A stretch of 64,000 bases of DNA from Ramazzottius varieornatus (Eukaryota > Tardigrada > Eutardigrada > Parachela > Ramazzottiidae): positions 4,418,554 through 4,482,553 of the forward strand of contig BDGG01000004.1 in NCBI GenBank assembly GCA_001949185.1, read 5' to 3'. A model generated the notes under the pieces. The model saw nothing but the letters and a program-made list of their open reading frames with translations. It made no database searches and had not been told where the DNA came from. Positions 15,101 through 27,100 of the stretch are shown here, one piece after another (positions within the stretch are counted from its first letter, which is position 1; the number at the start of each line of letters is the position of its first letter). Both the position numbers and the translations under genes were made by a program.

Positions 15101-18100
15101 AACTGTCTCTGAATGTGAGCTCGGCAAAATCGTTTTTTCAAGTGGCGCACGCTTCCAGTCCATAACACTGGAAACTTGCGCCGCGGGAGTAAACAGTTTA
15201 GTCGAGATCGTTTGCCGAGCTCCCGCATCTTGAAAGATTGTTCATAAAGTGGACTGTGGGATACCTGCAGGTAGTACAGTCAGTGACCACCAAGGAATCC
15301 CCGAAGCTGGACGGAGAAGTGCGCGAAACAGTTATTCCTGAACGCCATGTTGAGCAGCTGGAAAGTATCGATGTGATGACAACAAAGCCACCGGTCTTTG
15401 AACGCCATCTAGAGATTATGGAAACACCCACCGTTGTCACTCGTTTACACGAGGAAGTGCAAGAAGAAGTTCCACTTTTCGAACAAGTACGTTCCATAGT
15501 TCCGACTAGAAAGTACTAACACCAATGACAACAGATAATTAGCAATCACAACGATACCAAGTCTGACGCGTGAGGTTGGTTGTTTAAAGTGACGCGTGAA
15601 CTAGGCAAACTCGGCGAAACCGTGTTTCCAAGTGGCGCACGCTCTTGGTCCATAACGCTGAAAACTTGCGCCTCTAGAGTAAACAGTTTAATCGAGTTCG
15701 TTTGCCAAACTCCACGTGTTGAATGGTTGTTCTTAAAGTGGAATCTGGAATCTCTGCAGAGAGTACAGTCAGTGACTACGAAGGAGTCCCCGAAACTGCA
15801 CGAAAAAGTGGAGGAACGCACCTCTGGTTCGGTGAGCTCAGAGAAGGAGCGAAAGAGATCCAAAGGTGGACTCTTTGGCATGTTCAAGCGAAGAAGCTCC
15901 AAAGACCACGAGAGCGCCGAGAGCAGTTACACGAAGGTAAACACATGCGTACTGGCGAACCAAGTTATACACATAACGGTCGGGGCTATAGTCTCAGTAT
16001 AGTAGACTTTTCCGCATTGGGGAGGCCGGTGAAGGAAAAGTATCAGAACTTTATCTTGCATGGCGCACGCTTACAGCCAATAACAATCAAAGCCTGCGCC
16101 ACTTGAGATAAGGATCTAAATCTCGTCTGCCGACTTTGATGGATTTCAGTGGGACATTTGAGCGAATTTATCTTGTGTAGGTTACCACCGAAGGTCTACC
16201 AGAAGAGACCTTTGTCCGAGAAGTCGAGATAGCCCCACCGGTTGCAACCCGGGAGTACGTGCGCGAAGTTAGCATAGAGGAGGTGCCACTGGAACGACCG
16301 GCCGACGTTGTTCATCACGTCTCCATGAGCGATCTCGACGCCGAAGAGCTCTACTCTCGTCTAGCGCCTGCCCAAGTCACGCTTTCGGAGGAGACTGTCA
16401 TCACAACCACTACCATCCCCCAGCCTGCTTCACCGGTTAGGAAGAGTGTCTCGTTTGAGGAGCCCGAAGAGCTCACTCAGACTTCAACGGAGGTTCGTGA
16501 AGTTGGTTCGGCTATGAAAGAGAAGCCGGAGAAGGAAAAGAAGTCCAAGGGACTCTTTGGCTTCTTCAAGCATGGAAAGGGGGCCAGTGAGAAAGTGCGA
16601 CATGAGGAAGTGCGAGAAACGGTAGTTCCTGAACGACACGTGGAACAGGTGGAAAGTATCGATGTGATGACAGCGAAACCACCGGTCTTTGACCGCCACC
16701 TGGAGATTATGGAAACGCCCACGGTTATTACTCATGTGCATGAGGAAGTGCAAGAAGAAGTTCCACTTTTCGAACAAGTACGTTCCTACATTGTAGACTG
16801 AAAACCACCAAAGTCAGTGAAAATTGACTAATTAATGAACTATTCATGAGAAGCGAACGCGGATGATTTTTGTGTGGGCATGTTGAGGTTGACTGATCGC
16901 ATCGTTCTTAACGTCGATGCAGTTGGACTCGAGGTGGTACACAGAAGGGGTGTGATACCAAGGAGGAAATGAAGGCTCGGTTCATCAGCCTTCTACCTGT
17001 TCCTCTGAGCTGCACCGGTCCCGTTAGCGAGCTCAGAGACCCCTTTCTATCGAGAAATAAAAGCAGAAGAGCATGCAGGGTGGAATGGCGGTTGATAAGT
17101 TTGCGAGATGCAACGAGCGAATGAACTTGTGCATTCAGAATGTTCCGTCGAGAAGATTTCATGAACAGGTTCATGCGGGACAATCTCTGCCGGAAAGGAG
17201 GAGGAATTAACAGCCGGACATGGCGAATTACTGGACGGAGTTAGCGAACAAGGAAGTACATTGAGCTGACCAGCAACAGTACGTGTATGCAGTGCACGTG
17301 AATATTGTGTCGCATACACGTACCAGAACAGTCCAGGAAGAACGCTATGTCCGGTCAAGTAATATGGGAAGTAAAGACGCTTATCATTCAAAAACTAACC
17401 AAGATTATCGCTAAAGACAATATTTTTCAGTTAGTTATCCAAACAAACATTATGTTTCAAAGTGGAACTGAAACTCAAATACGCGTATCGAAATGGAATT
17501 AAATTTTCGAAGAAAAATCACCGAACTCACAATTAGACGTTAGATATGTGAATGATCCAAAAATGAAATTGCTGTTTGATGTCTTAGGCGGAGGATGAGT
17601 TGGTCCCGTTGGAAAGACCATCTGAGGTGGCGCACAGAACGACAATGTCTGATTGCGAAATTGAAGAGCTGCTGCCAAAGAATGTCGAACTTCTAGAAGA
17701 GACGGTGTCGACTGAGCGTACCAAGGTTCAGAAAGTCAAGCCGGCAGTGATTCTTTCCGTGGAAGATGCGGACGAAACAGAAGGTGAGATGGTACGACGT
17801 GAGCAAGTGCGGGAAACGGTACTTCCCGAACGCCACGTTGAGCAGCTGGAAAGTATCGATGTGATGACAACAAAGCCACCGGCCTTCGAACGCCATCTAG
17901 AGATCATGGAAACACCCACCGTTGTCACTCATTTACACGAGGAAGTACGAGAAGAGGTTCCTACTTTCGAACAGGTGCGATCTCATAATTAAAAATGAAC
18001 GCCATTAGATATTGACAATGATATATAACAATAGTAATAATAATGATATAGTGCTCATGCCTCTAATCCTGACCAAGTCGTTTAAGCGGGACCGAAAATA

Positions 18101-21100
18101 TTGATAAGAGTAAATAGTCGTCGAAATAATATATGTTTAGTGTGTAATTAAATTTTCGGAGAAAACGCGGATGAATAATAATTATGTGTACACATGTACT
18201 GACCAGCACGCTATTGATCTGATAGTTAGGCATCAATACGAGATCATTAACCATTTTGTCTCATAGGAGGTGGAAGAGTTGGTCCCGTTGGGAAGACCAT
18301 CTGACGTGGCGCACAGCACGGCAATGTCCGATCGGGAATTCGAAGAACTGCTCCCAAAGACTGTCGAACTTCTAGAAGAGACGGTGTCGACTGAGCGTAC
18401 CAAGGTTCAGAAAGTCAAGCCGGCGATGATTCCTTCGGTGGAAGATGCCGCCGAAACAATGGTGGTACGTTCAAGACAACACATTACGGAGAAAGAGCCC
18501 ATTGTTGTTACGATCGAAAGCCGCACACAAGTCAGACCTGTCGGAATAATAAACACAGAAACATTTATACGAGCTGAAGAGTTTGTGGATACACGCCAAT
18601 CAGTCAAGCAGGTCCCTGTGATCGAAGAGGACATGGTGCCTCGTGAGAGGCCAGACTTCATACTCGAACACGGGCACAACCTGAGTGATGGCGATTTCGA
18701 GCGGATGAGTCAGAGCGTGGAAAGTGCTAGACCGGCACAAAATGTGCCTGACGAGGAAGCTGGGTATGAGAGTGTGGTGACAACCAGGGTGACGGACAAG
18801 GCAACCGATATGGCTACAGTCGCATTCGGTGTGTCGGACAAGCACAAGATAATCAAAGATGTCTTTGATGTCCTGCCAGGAGCCGCGATGGCTTCTGCCA
18901 AGTTTGTCCCAGGTGTCCCACAGGAGTTTGTCACTGTGCGAGAAATCGTTACAACGGAAACTCTACCTCGCACGCGTAAGTATCTTTCTATACCATTTGG
19001 TCAAAATCAATCACGAAAAAACGGTCGTTTAAAGTACTTGAAAAATATCATGTTTTCATGTCGTAATTGAGAGCTCTGCAGACAAACTCGACAACATTGC
19101 CTCCCTAAGTTGCGGACGGTAGTAATGTTATTAGCTGTAAGCGTGCGCCACTTTGAGAAACGATGCTGTCGAGTATGTTTTCCGAGCATCCGTAACTATT
19201 TTCCATTACTTTGATCCATGCGCTTGTTTGAATTTGCAGTTTCGCCATCCCTCAGCAGTACGTCCGTTCAGGTGGTGTCACGTACTGATGAGGAAGCGGA
19301 AGAGGAGCCTCGAGCACGTCCCGATCGCGTTCATCATCGTCACGGCGGTCCTTCCGACTTTTTGGTCACTCATAACTTCTACGGACGAGCGCCGGCGGAA
19401 GAGTACCTGGACGAGTCGGTTACCGTCACAACCACCAAGAAAGCCCGACCGGTGCCCATTGATCGACAAGAGTCCTCAGAAGATGAATACCACACCACCC
19501 ATGAAAGACACATGGAACAGGTCGAAGGCGAAGAAACGGTCATGCTTGGTACTGAAGGTCACTTCGAGCGACATCTGGAGGCTATGGACACACCAACCAC
19601 CTTCACCCATATTCACGAGGAGGTAACTGTTGTCCGCCAGGAGGAACCCCGACCAGCAGAGGTAATAAAAAGCAGTCAACCAAAACTAGATATGAGAAGG
19701 TTTAGCGAAACCTGCTGATCTAGTTTACAAGCAGACAAAGGGATGAGTATTTTTTGAACAAGCTCACAGTGTGCTCTGTTGTTGTAGACGGTAACCATAA
19801 TCAAGTCAGCAACAATGGTTAGCGACATCAACGACGTGTGGGACGACGCTCGATCAACATTCAGCAGCCGTGTCCAGTCGGAGGTTTTCGAGACGGAAGC
19901 TGAGATGGAAGAGGCACCCGAAGAAGAGCTCGTACCACGGTCACGCCCCGATGAAGTACCGCACCATGTTGGCATACGAGATGCCGACAGCGAGGAGATG
20001 GCAATGTTGCAGCCTGTCGAAACCTTGCAAGAAAAAGTCGTGGTAGAGGAGGTGAAGCCACTAAAGGCAAAGAAAGGACTTGAACGACTCTCCACAAGCA
20101 AGAAGCCAGAAATCGTCGTATTTGATATCGACAAGGAAGTCGTTGAAGAGAAACTTGTCGTGGTAGAACGCGTTTCTGAAACTGTCCGCGAAACCGATAA
20201 AAGCCGGGAAGGAGGTGAACTGGTGGTCGAACAAGTGCAGAAAATCAAACTGAGCGGATCCCCGGCAGACGCCAGGCGATATCGTGCACCGGAAGTACAG
20301 CCAGAAGAGGAGGTTGGTGATAGTTTTCATACCGATTTCGCTTGTTTGATTTCCCGTGAAGTTTCTGAAGAGCTCTCTGCGACTTTCAGATACGATCGGA
20401 GTTTGCTGAAACCGTCACAGTGGTGGAACAGCCAAAGCCTGACAAGCCACAGATACCACCGCCGGTGGAACGTCGGCAGGAAACGATGGTTAGGGAGGCG
20501 CAGGTGACTGCTCGATCCTCTCCGGCATCAGAAGCGGCTACAGCCTCCGTATCTCGGACGGGCTCGCGCTCCAAGACACCCGAAAGCCTGGCGGGAACTC
20601 ACAAACAGAGGACGGTTAAGACCATCAAGCAAAAGGTACCCAAAGGCGCCAAGGGAAGCAACAAGACCAAGGAGTTCAGCTACGAAGATGTGGTCTACTG
20701 GAAGACGGCCAAGGGCGTCGTCTCACCGGACCATGCTGCAGTCAGCTCAATGGAAACACACCGCGACCGCACATCCACACCTGCCAGTGTTCTTCCCGAA
20801 GACAAAGTCCTGACGGAATATCGAGAAGCGACGATGGTTAGACCGGTTGCGGAGACGGTCCTCACTGCACAGCCTACTGAGACTCAGGTCCGAATGACTG
20901 TAGAGAACACATTTAGGACCTCGCAAAACAAACTCGACAAGATCGTCATTATAAGTGGCGCATGCTTACAGCTGACAACACTCAAAACGTTCGCCACTTG
21001 ACAGAAACATTCTTGTCGAGTTTGTTTGCCGGTCTCCCTTTTCTTGTATTGTACTTATCTCTATTGTGACATCCCGAATAACGGTTTCAGGTCAGAGAAA

Positions 21101-24100
21101 CTACGAGCAAGTCCAAGTCGGTAACTCGGCAGAAACTCGTCGACGCGGAGAAGGTAGGTAAATCTGTGGTGAGGAAACAACATTCCCGCTCTTCCAGCAC
21201 AAGCTCCAGTGAGCCGGAAGAGGTCGAGGAGATCAGTTCGGTGACCATCAACAAGACCAAGCTAACCAGCCCGACACCCGAGCCACGTGATGAAGTCCAG
21301 CTGACATTGGCCGAGATGCGGACCAGCTACGACGAAGAAGAAGAAGAACGGCGTCTGGATGCTCGTAGAAGAGATCGACCGGTGGGGGTGGAGGAAACAA
21401 TTGTACATCAACTCACACCAGCCAGAAGACTCGAGCAACCAACGGTAACTGTACTAAAATTCCATACTTTACCAAATTGGAAGACGAAAACAATTAAACA
21501 AAATAAAAGTTATGTTCACTTTGAAAACAACCATAACAATGTTTATTTTATGAATAGATTGTTGAAGAACGTCCAATGGAGTTTGTGATGCGTTCGCGTT
21601 TGGCCACACCATACAGAGCTGACACGACCACAGAGACCGTCGTTCGGGAAATCCGAACGCAGCCCAGCGAGGAAACGGTCATGTTCTCTGAAGATATGGT
21701 CGAACACGAGATCAGACCCACTCCAACCTACGTTGTCACCACGGAAGAAGTCGAAGAAGAACCACGAACTCGTCCCGATCGTGTTCCGCATCGTGAAGGC
21801 GGTCCATCCGACTACTTGGTGACTGACATCCTTACCGAAAGAATGCCTGCTGATGACGAGTGGATAACGGTCAGCACCACCAAGACAGCCCGACCCGCCG
21901 CCGCTCGGCAAGATTCCGTAGAAGACGAGTATGTCATCCACGAACGACACGTGGAGCAAGTTGAAGGTGAAGAAGTGGCCATGTTCGGTGACGAAGGTCG
22001 ATTTGAGCGCCATCTGGAAGCCATGGACACGCCCGCCACCGTCACGCACATCCGCGAGGAAGTTACCGTTGTCCGTCAAGATAGGCCACGAGCAGAAGGA
22101 ACGACGAGAAATAGAACGAGAAAGGGCAGCTCTAAGACATACGTCAGAAGTTCAGAGGGAGAGGTCGTGAGCAGGGACGTGGCACATCGCGATTCGGAGA
22201 CGGGTGTCTCGCTGATTGAGCGATCAACCACCGAGCAACTTCCCACCTACATCAGCTTCGGGACCGTCGAACCGGACAGTTTCCATTCGCCGCCTGCCGA
22301 GATTGTTAGCAGAGGTACGTATCGGAAAATCCTGACACTTGGAAGGCCGGCCTACGAAACGTACGAGACAATGTCCTTCATCGGCGCACGCTTCTAGCAA
22401 ATAATAATGAAAACGTGCGCCACTTGAGATACCGATTTTGTACGTTTCGTTCGCCCACATCCCAGTTGACTTTGACGACCACGTTTGATTTATTGATAGA
22501 TGTCGAAGCTCGTCGTCGACAAAGTATCACGCTTCGACATTCCAATGGACCGAAAGACGACGCTTACGAGAAGCACCAACAAATTGTCCAAACTAGCACT
22601 GTCGTCCACACCGAAGACGCTGACGTTCCGCTTAAGCCAAGTCGTCGTAGCTGGGAAGAACCGGCTGCCGAGACTGCGGTCACTACCATCATCCCCGATG
22701 TCCATCGACGACCTGCTCCTCGCCCTGCACCTCCCATCGACTTCGTGGAAAGTACGGAGACCATCACAACCAGACCGGTAGTGGTGTCTGCTATCCATGA
22801 AGCGGCTAAACTGCGCCAACCAGAAGGTAGAACGGTTGTGGAGCGTGGTCGGACGACTTCACCGTCCGAAGCCAGCAATTCTGATGTTAGTCTCAATGTC
22901 GAGAACGAAGAAGTCCATGGTCGCCGAACGGCATCGCCGGAAACTCTGCCCACTACTACCTACACCAGAAGTGCCACGGTGGAAAGCAGGCCGGCGAAGT
23001 CTTTGAAGCTAGCTCCAACACGATCGCGTTCGGCCATGAGTGGAACTCGATCGGCCACACTAGGTATGAACATTGATATGGGAACTCTGTAAACAAACTC
23101 GACAAATTACTTTACCAAGTAGCGCACGTTTTCGGTGTTACTGGTCGAAAGCTTGCGCTACTTAAGGAGGTTATCTTGTTGAGTCGGTTTGCCCAGATGC
23201 CTGATCGTCGTATGTGAATTTACCATATGGGAATGATTTGCATTGTTTCGCTTGGCAGGTTCGTCTGCAGGTGAGCATATTGAAGAGGCGGTGGAGCATA
23301 TCCGCGTCAAATTCAAAGACGACATCGAGAAGCCCGCTCCGGGACGACCCAAGACACCCAACCACCACAACGTCCTGAATAACCTCTTTGTGGGCCATGA
23401 AGAAGTTCATATGCGCACTTCGTCTCGTCAAGATGATTACGCCGGTGAAGTCCTGGAGGATCTCCGCAGTGCCAGTCGCGGTGGCAGCACGCTGCCCCGA
23501 CAGGAGCGCGTGGCACCTTTGGCAGCAGCTCGGCCACTTCACGTCAGGGAGACTACCGTCATCAACGAACGTTCCGTCGACCCGGGTAATTTGCTGACCA
23601 ATTACTGGGTATTCAGTGAAGTAGAGTGATGAGTTTTTGTTCGTAGAATTGGCTGGTGGAGAATTTCACATTGTGAAGACGCACTCTGAAAGACTAGGCA
23701 TATCGCCAACTCGCAGAGGGGAGCCCAGTCCGGCGGGGGGAAGCAGCCAGGCTTCGACACCGGCGCCTTTAGGTCTGCCTTATCCTGACACTTACCGACT
23801 ACATCGATCACAGTCGCCTGAATGGGAGACCGACGTGGACGAGGCTGGATATCCTGTCGTTCGCCAGCAGGTAATTTGTCATTCTTATATGCTGGACCAG
23901 GCTTTATAATTTGTTTACAGGCCAAGGAACGAACAATCTCCGACTCTTCGATGGAAGTGACAAAAAGCACGACTGGCGAGTCTGGAAATCCGTTTGACGA
24001 GCCCGTAGCGAATCTCGAGCAAGCATATGAGTTCGTACGCACCGATTCTGAACGATTGGGCATTTCACCCTCGCGGCAGAACCTCTTCCGCCCCGACAGT

Positions 24101-27100
24101 CGCGCCACTCTGGGCAGTTTCGCAGAACAGCAGGTGGACGTTGTAGCCCGATCGGCCATCCTTCCGGGTGTCTTCAAGTACGAGGAGAACCATGCAATCG
24201 TTCGTACTGACTCACAGCGGTTGGGAATTTCTCCCTTGAGGAGCGACAGTCAAGTCACCGAAACTATCGTTCGCTCGATCGACAGTCCAAAGAGTGAGGC
24301 TATTGAAGAGGTGGTAACGCAGAGCGCAGAACCGGAGCCGGTGATCAGTACGACTGTGGGGGTGGAGTCGCTGTACCATTTCGTCCGGACTGATTCGGAG
24401 CGGCTGGGCATCTCCCCGGGTCTACAAAAGACGAGGTCGTCAGACACGTTGAATTTGGCTGCCGAAACAGCAGTTGCGCCACGGCCTGTGGAGGAAGTTG
24501 AGATGAACGGGGAAGGCTTCCCGGTCGTTCGAACACACTCTAAACGTCTGGGCATTTCTCGACCAGCCAGCTCAGCCGAAATCACTTCTCTAACTACAGA
24601 GGTACTTTCTGTTTCACCAGAAGTTCTACAGTAAATTTTCCTTTGAAATTTGTTGATGAATCTTTGTCTTTAGGTTCCGATTAAGAAGAAAGCACCAGCT
24701 GTTCCACTCCAACCGAAGTCCAAGAGCAAGTCCAAGAAAGCTGCACCTAAAGTACCAACGAAAAGCATTATTGAGACAGATACGGTCGTGTTCTCTTCCG
24801 TGGAACGCGGACTGAATGAGCGTTCAGTTGACGAGGAAGATAGCCTTTTCCCCATTGTACGAACTCACTCTGAGCGTTTAGGCATATCGTCAAAGCCAAA
24901 AGAAACAATCAAAAGCCAAGTCACAACAACCACGTACGCTCCACCGGCAGTTCACGTACTGCCACTACCCACGCTGGACCGTCTCAGGCAGACAGATGAG
25001 CACGAGATTGTCCGAACGCATTCCCAGCGACTGGGAATATCTACGCCGACGAGAGACCAGACGGTGTCCGAAACGGTATATACCGTAGTTAATTCACCAA
25101 GTGGCGCACGTTTTCAGTGTTAATGTCTAAAAGCGTGCGTCACTTGAAAATGGATTTCCTCCCACATTGCCTGCAGCTTGTATGTGTGTGTACGTGATGC
25201 TGGTAGTTACTAATTTTTTTGCTTGCAGGTTGAGGTTACGGAAACGAAGATACGACCAGACGATTCAACCAAGCAAATTACTCGCCGCGTTATCGAAACT
25301 CAGTCCAGTCCTGAAGACCAAGCTATGGTTGTGGAGACTTTCCGTCAGGCTGCCTTGTCCTCCCAGTCGCCCGACGTTGACGAGCTGGAATACTGGACCA
25401 GTTCGGGCCGTTCCAGCTCCGCCGACTTGAAAGAACGTGTTGTGGTCAAAGGGACCTCTAACCGTTTGTCCGGTCTAAGTGACACGGCAACCTACGCCGA
25501 GATACCCAGCCGATGGAGTCAAGAAGTCAAGAGCCAAGTGCAGCCGCGCGCCCAGACCATCGTCTCTAACCCCGTTTCAGTAGCGCAGGGACCAATCTAC
25601 GCCAAAGTTAACAAGAAGAGGAAAGGCAAAGGGGAAGAATTTCTAGAGGAGGATGTCTTCTACTGGAAGATTCTCAATCGGAAGAAGGGCAAATCGTACT
25701 CGGAGGAACGCCTTCGTAGTCGCTCACCGGCTAACAACTTGACCCTACAAGAGATGACCATCCTGGCTCAAAGTATTAACTCTCTGCAGCTGGACCAATC
25801 AGGTACGAAAAAGTCCGCACGGAAAAGTTATTCATGACTTGTTTGATGACGATGGTGGTCTTTATAGGCAAGGGGAAAAAAGGAGCGACGATTACCAAGT
25901 CTCGAACGAAAAGGAGGACCAAGTCCAGTAGCGACCTGTTGGAAGGTAGGGTCTCCTCGACTTCGCCGTTGGACGATTCGGGTGCCTTCAGTGGTCGGGA
26001 AGACCTTCAGTTGACGTCAACGTTGGAAAGGGAGGGTGAAAGGACGGTGAGAAAGCCGAGTCCCTTCACCAAAGCCCGACAACTTACGACAGCCGAGTCG
26101 GTGGTCACCACCTTCAAGACCCGCTCGTTCTCGCCAAGCTCCAACGAACCAGCGTCCCGAGCCTCCTCGTCTGCTGAGTACATTGAAGAGAAGAGTGATC
26201 AGTCAAGTCCCAAGAGTCGAGGAAGGTTAGGGGAGAGTCTGGAGAGCGAAAGGATGGATAGGTCTGCCGACGACGAGGCTGACCGCCAGTATCGACGGGC
26301 AACCCGAGAACCGCTGCCCGACGCACACTCTTGCCTTCCGGCATATAACCGCCTACACTACAGTGTCAATGAGCACTTGGTGGAACTGGAAGAACTTATC
26401 GTTGACCCCGACTGTCAATATATCGACATGGAAAACTTGCAGTCAGAGCGACAGCGCTTTACGGTATTAAAGCTGTCGGATTATATTATGTTACTTGCAA
26501 TATTTTGCTATGTTTACTTGGAGTCCACGTTAGGAATTCTTCGTAGGCACTGCTGGATGGGTTGGTTCGTGTCAACAAGGACCTTGACCGCTTGGACGAT
26601 TTGTACCGTGCAATGGTCAACGTCGAACCGGAGGCCATTATTTGGGAGACGGAGAGTCGCCAGCGAGAGCTGAATAGACTCTACATGGATCTGCTGGCCT
26701 ATCTAAAGCACGTCCTTCGCCGAGTGAAACACTTGGAAATGCTCCTGGAACAGTACAGACGTCGAAGACTACAGTTCAAAGCTCATTTGCTGGAAGAGCT
26801 GACCTTCTTCCGCACCAACGATAACATGCCAGAGGTAACAAAACCCGAGCGGTGTGTTTGTTCGGAAGGAAGTCTAACGTTTTTTGATGATTGTAGGAAG
26901 AACAGAAGGAACGCGTGGATCAGCTCTTGGAAGAAGTGATGGCATTACGGGCTGTCACGTACAACATCCTGGTCCGATGCACTCCAACATTCGCCGTCCA
27001 GATCGAAGAAGAACTACATGAGATCCTGACGCTGTTACGGACTGAACTATCGGTAGCTAGCTCTACTTGGAACCACGCTTCTAAACATGAATATGTAAAT

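Larger units (their letters stand above)
9030..22314 (+). repeat. Central protein-repeat region of the nesprin: PERH and RP-H-SD modules
   Basis: Exons 21-39 hold two intermixed protein repeat families. The PERH module, consensus PERHxEQxE...FERHLExM[DE]TPxxxTHxxEE, occurs eight times: about 10028, 13056, 14104, 15337, 16628, 17825, 19498 and 21940. The RP module, consensus PRxRPxxxxH[HR]xGxSD, occurs about 15 times, for example at 9681, 13966, 14623, 14920, 16278, 17605, 18284, 18636, 19306, 19930 and 21760. Between them lie EETV-type acidic linkers and T-x-V-R-E/Q stretches (TFVRE, TYVRQV). PERH copies fall in three flavours: GEE.xMFG, SIDVMTxKPP and short RFEPHxE. I do not recognise either module from a named family. 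Low hydrophobicity suggests disorder, and the modules may be docking motifs. Confidence 0.75.

Noticed and set aside
17620-17635. The hairpin core gtggcgcac also occurs inside exons (13993, 17626, 18306), as if copies were exonised
   Set aside because: There it encodes V-A-H in the RP module, without a facing inverted arm; other RP copies encode the same residues differently. Coincidence of codon use is the simpler reading.
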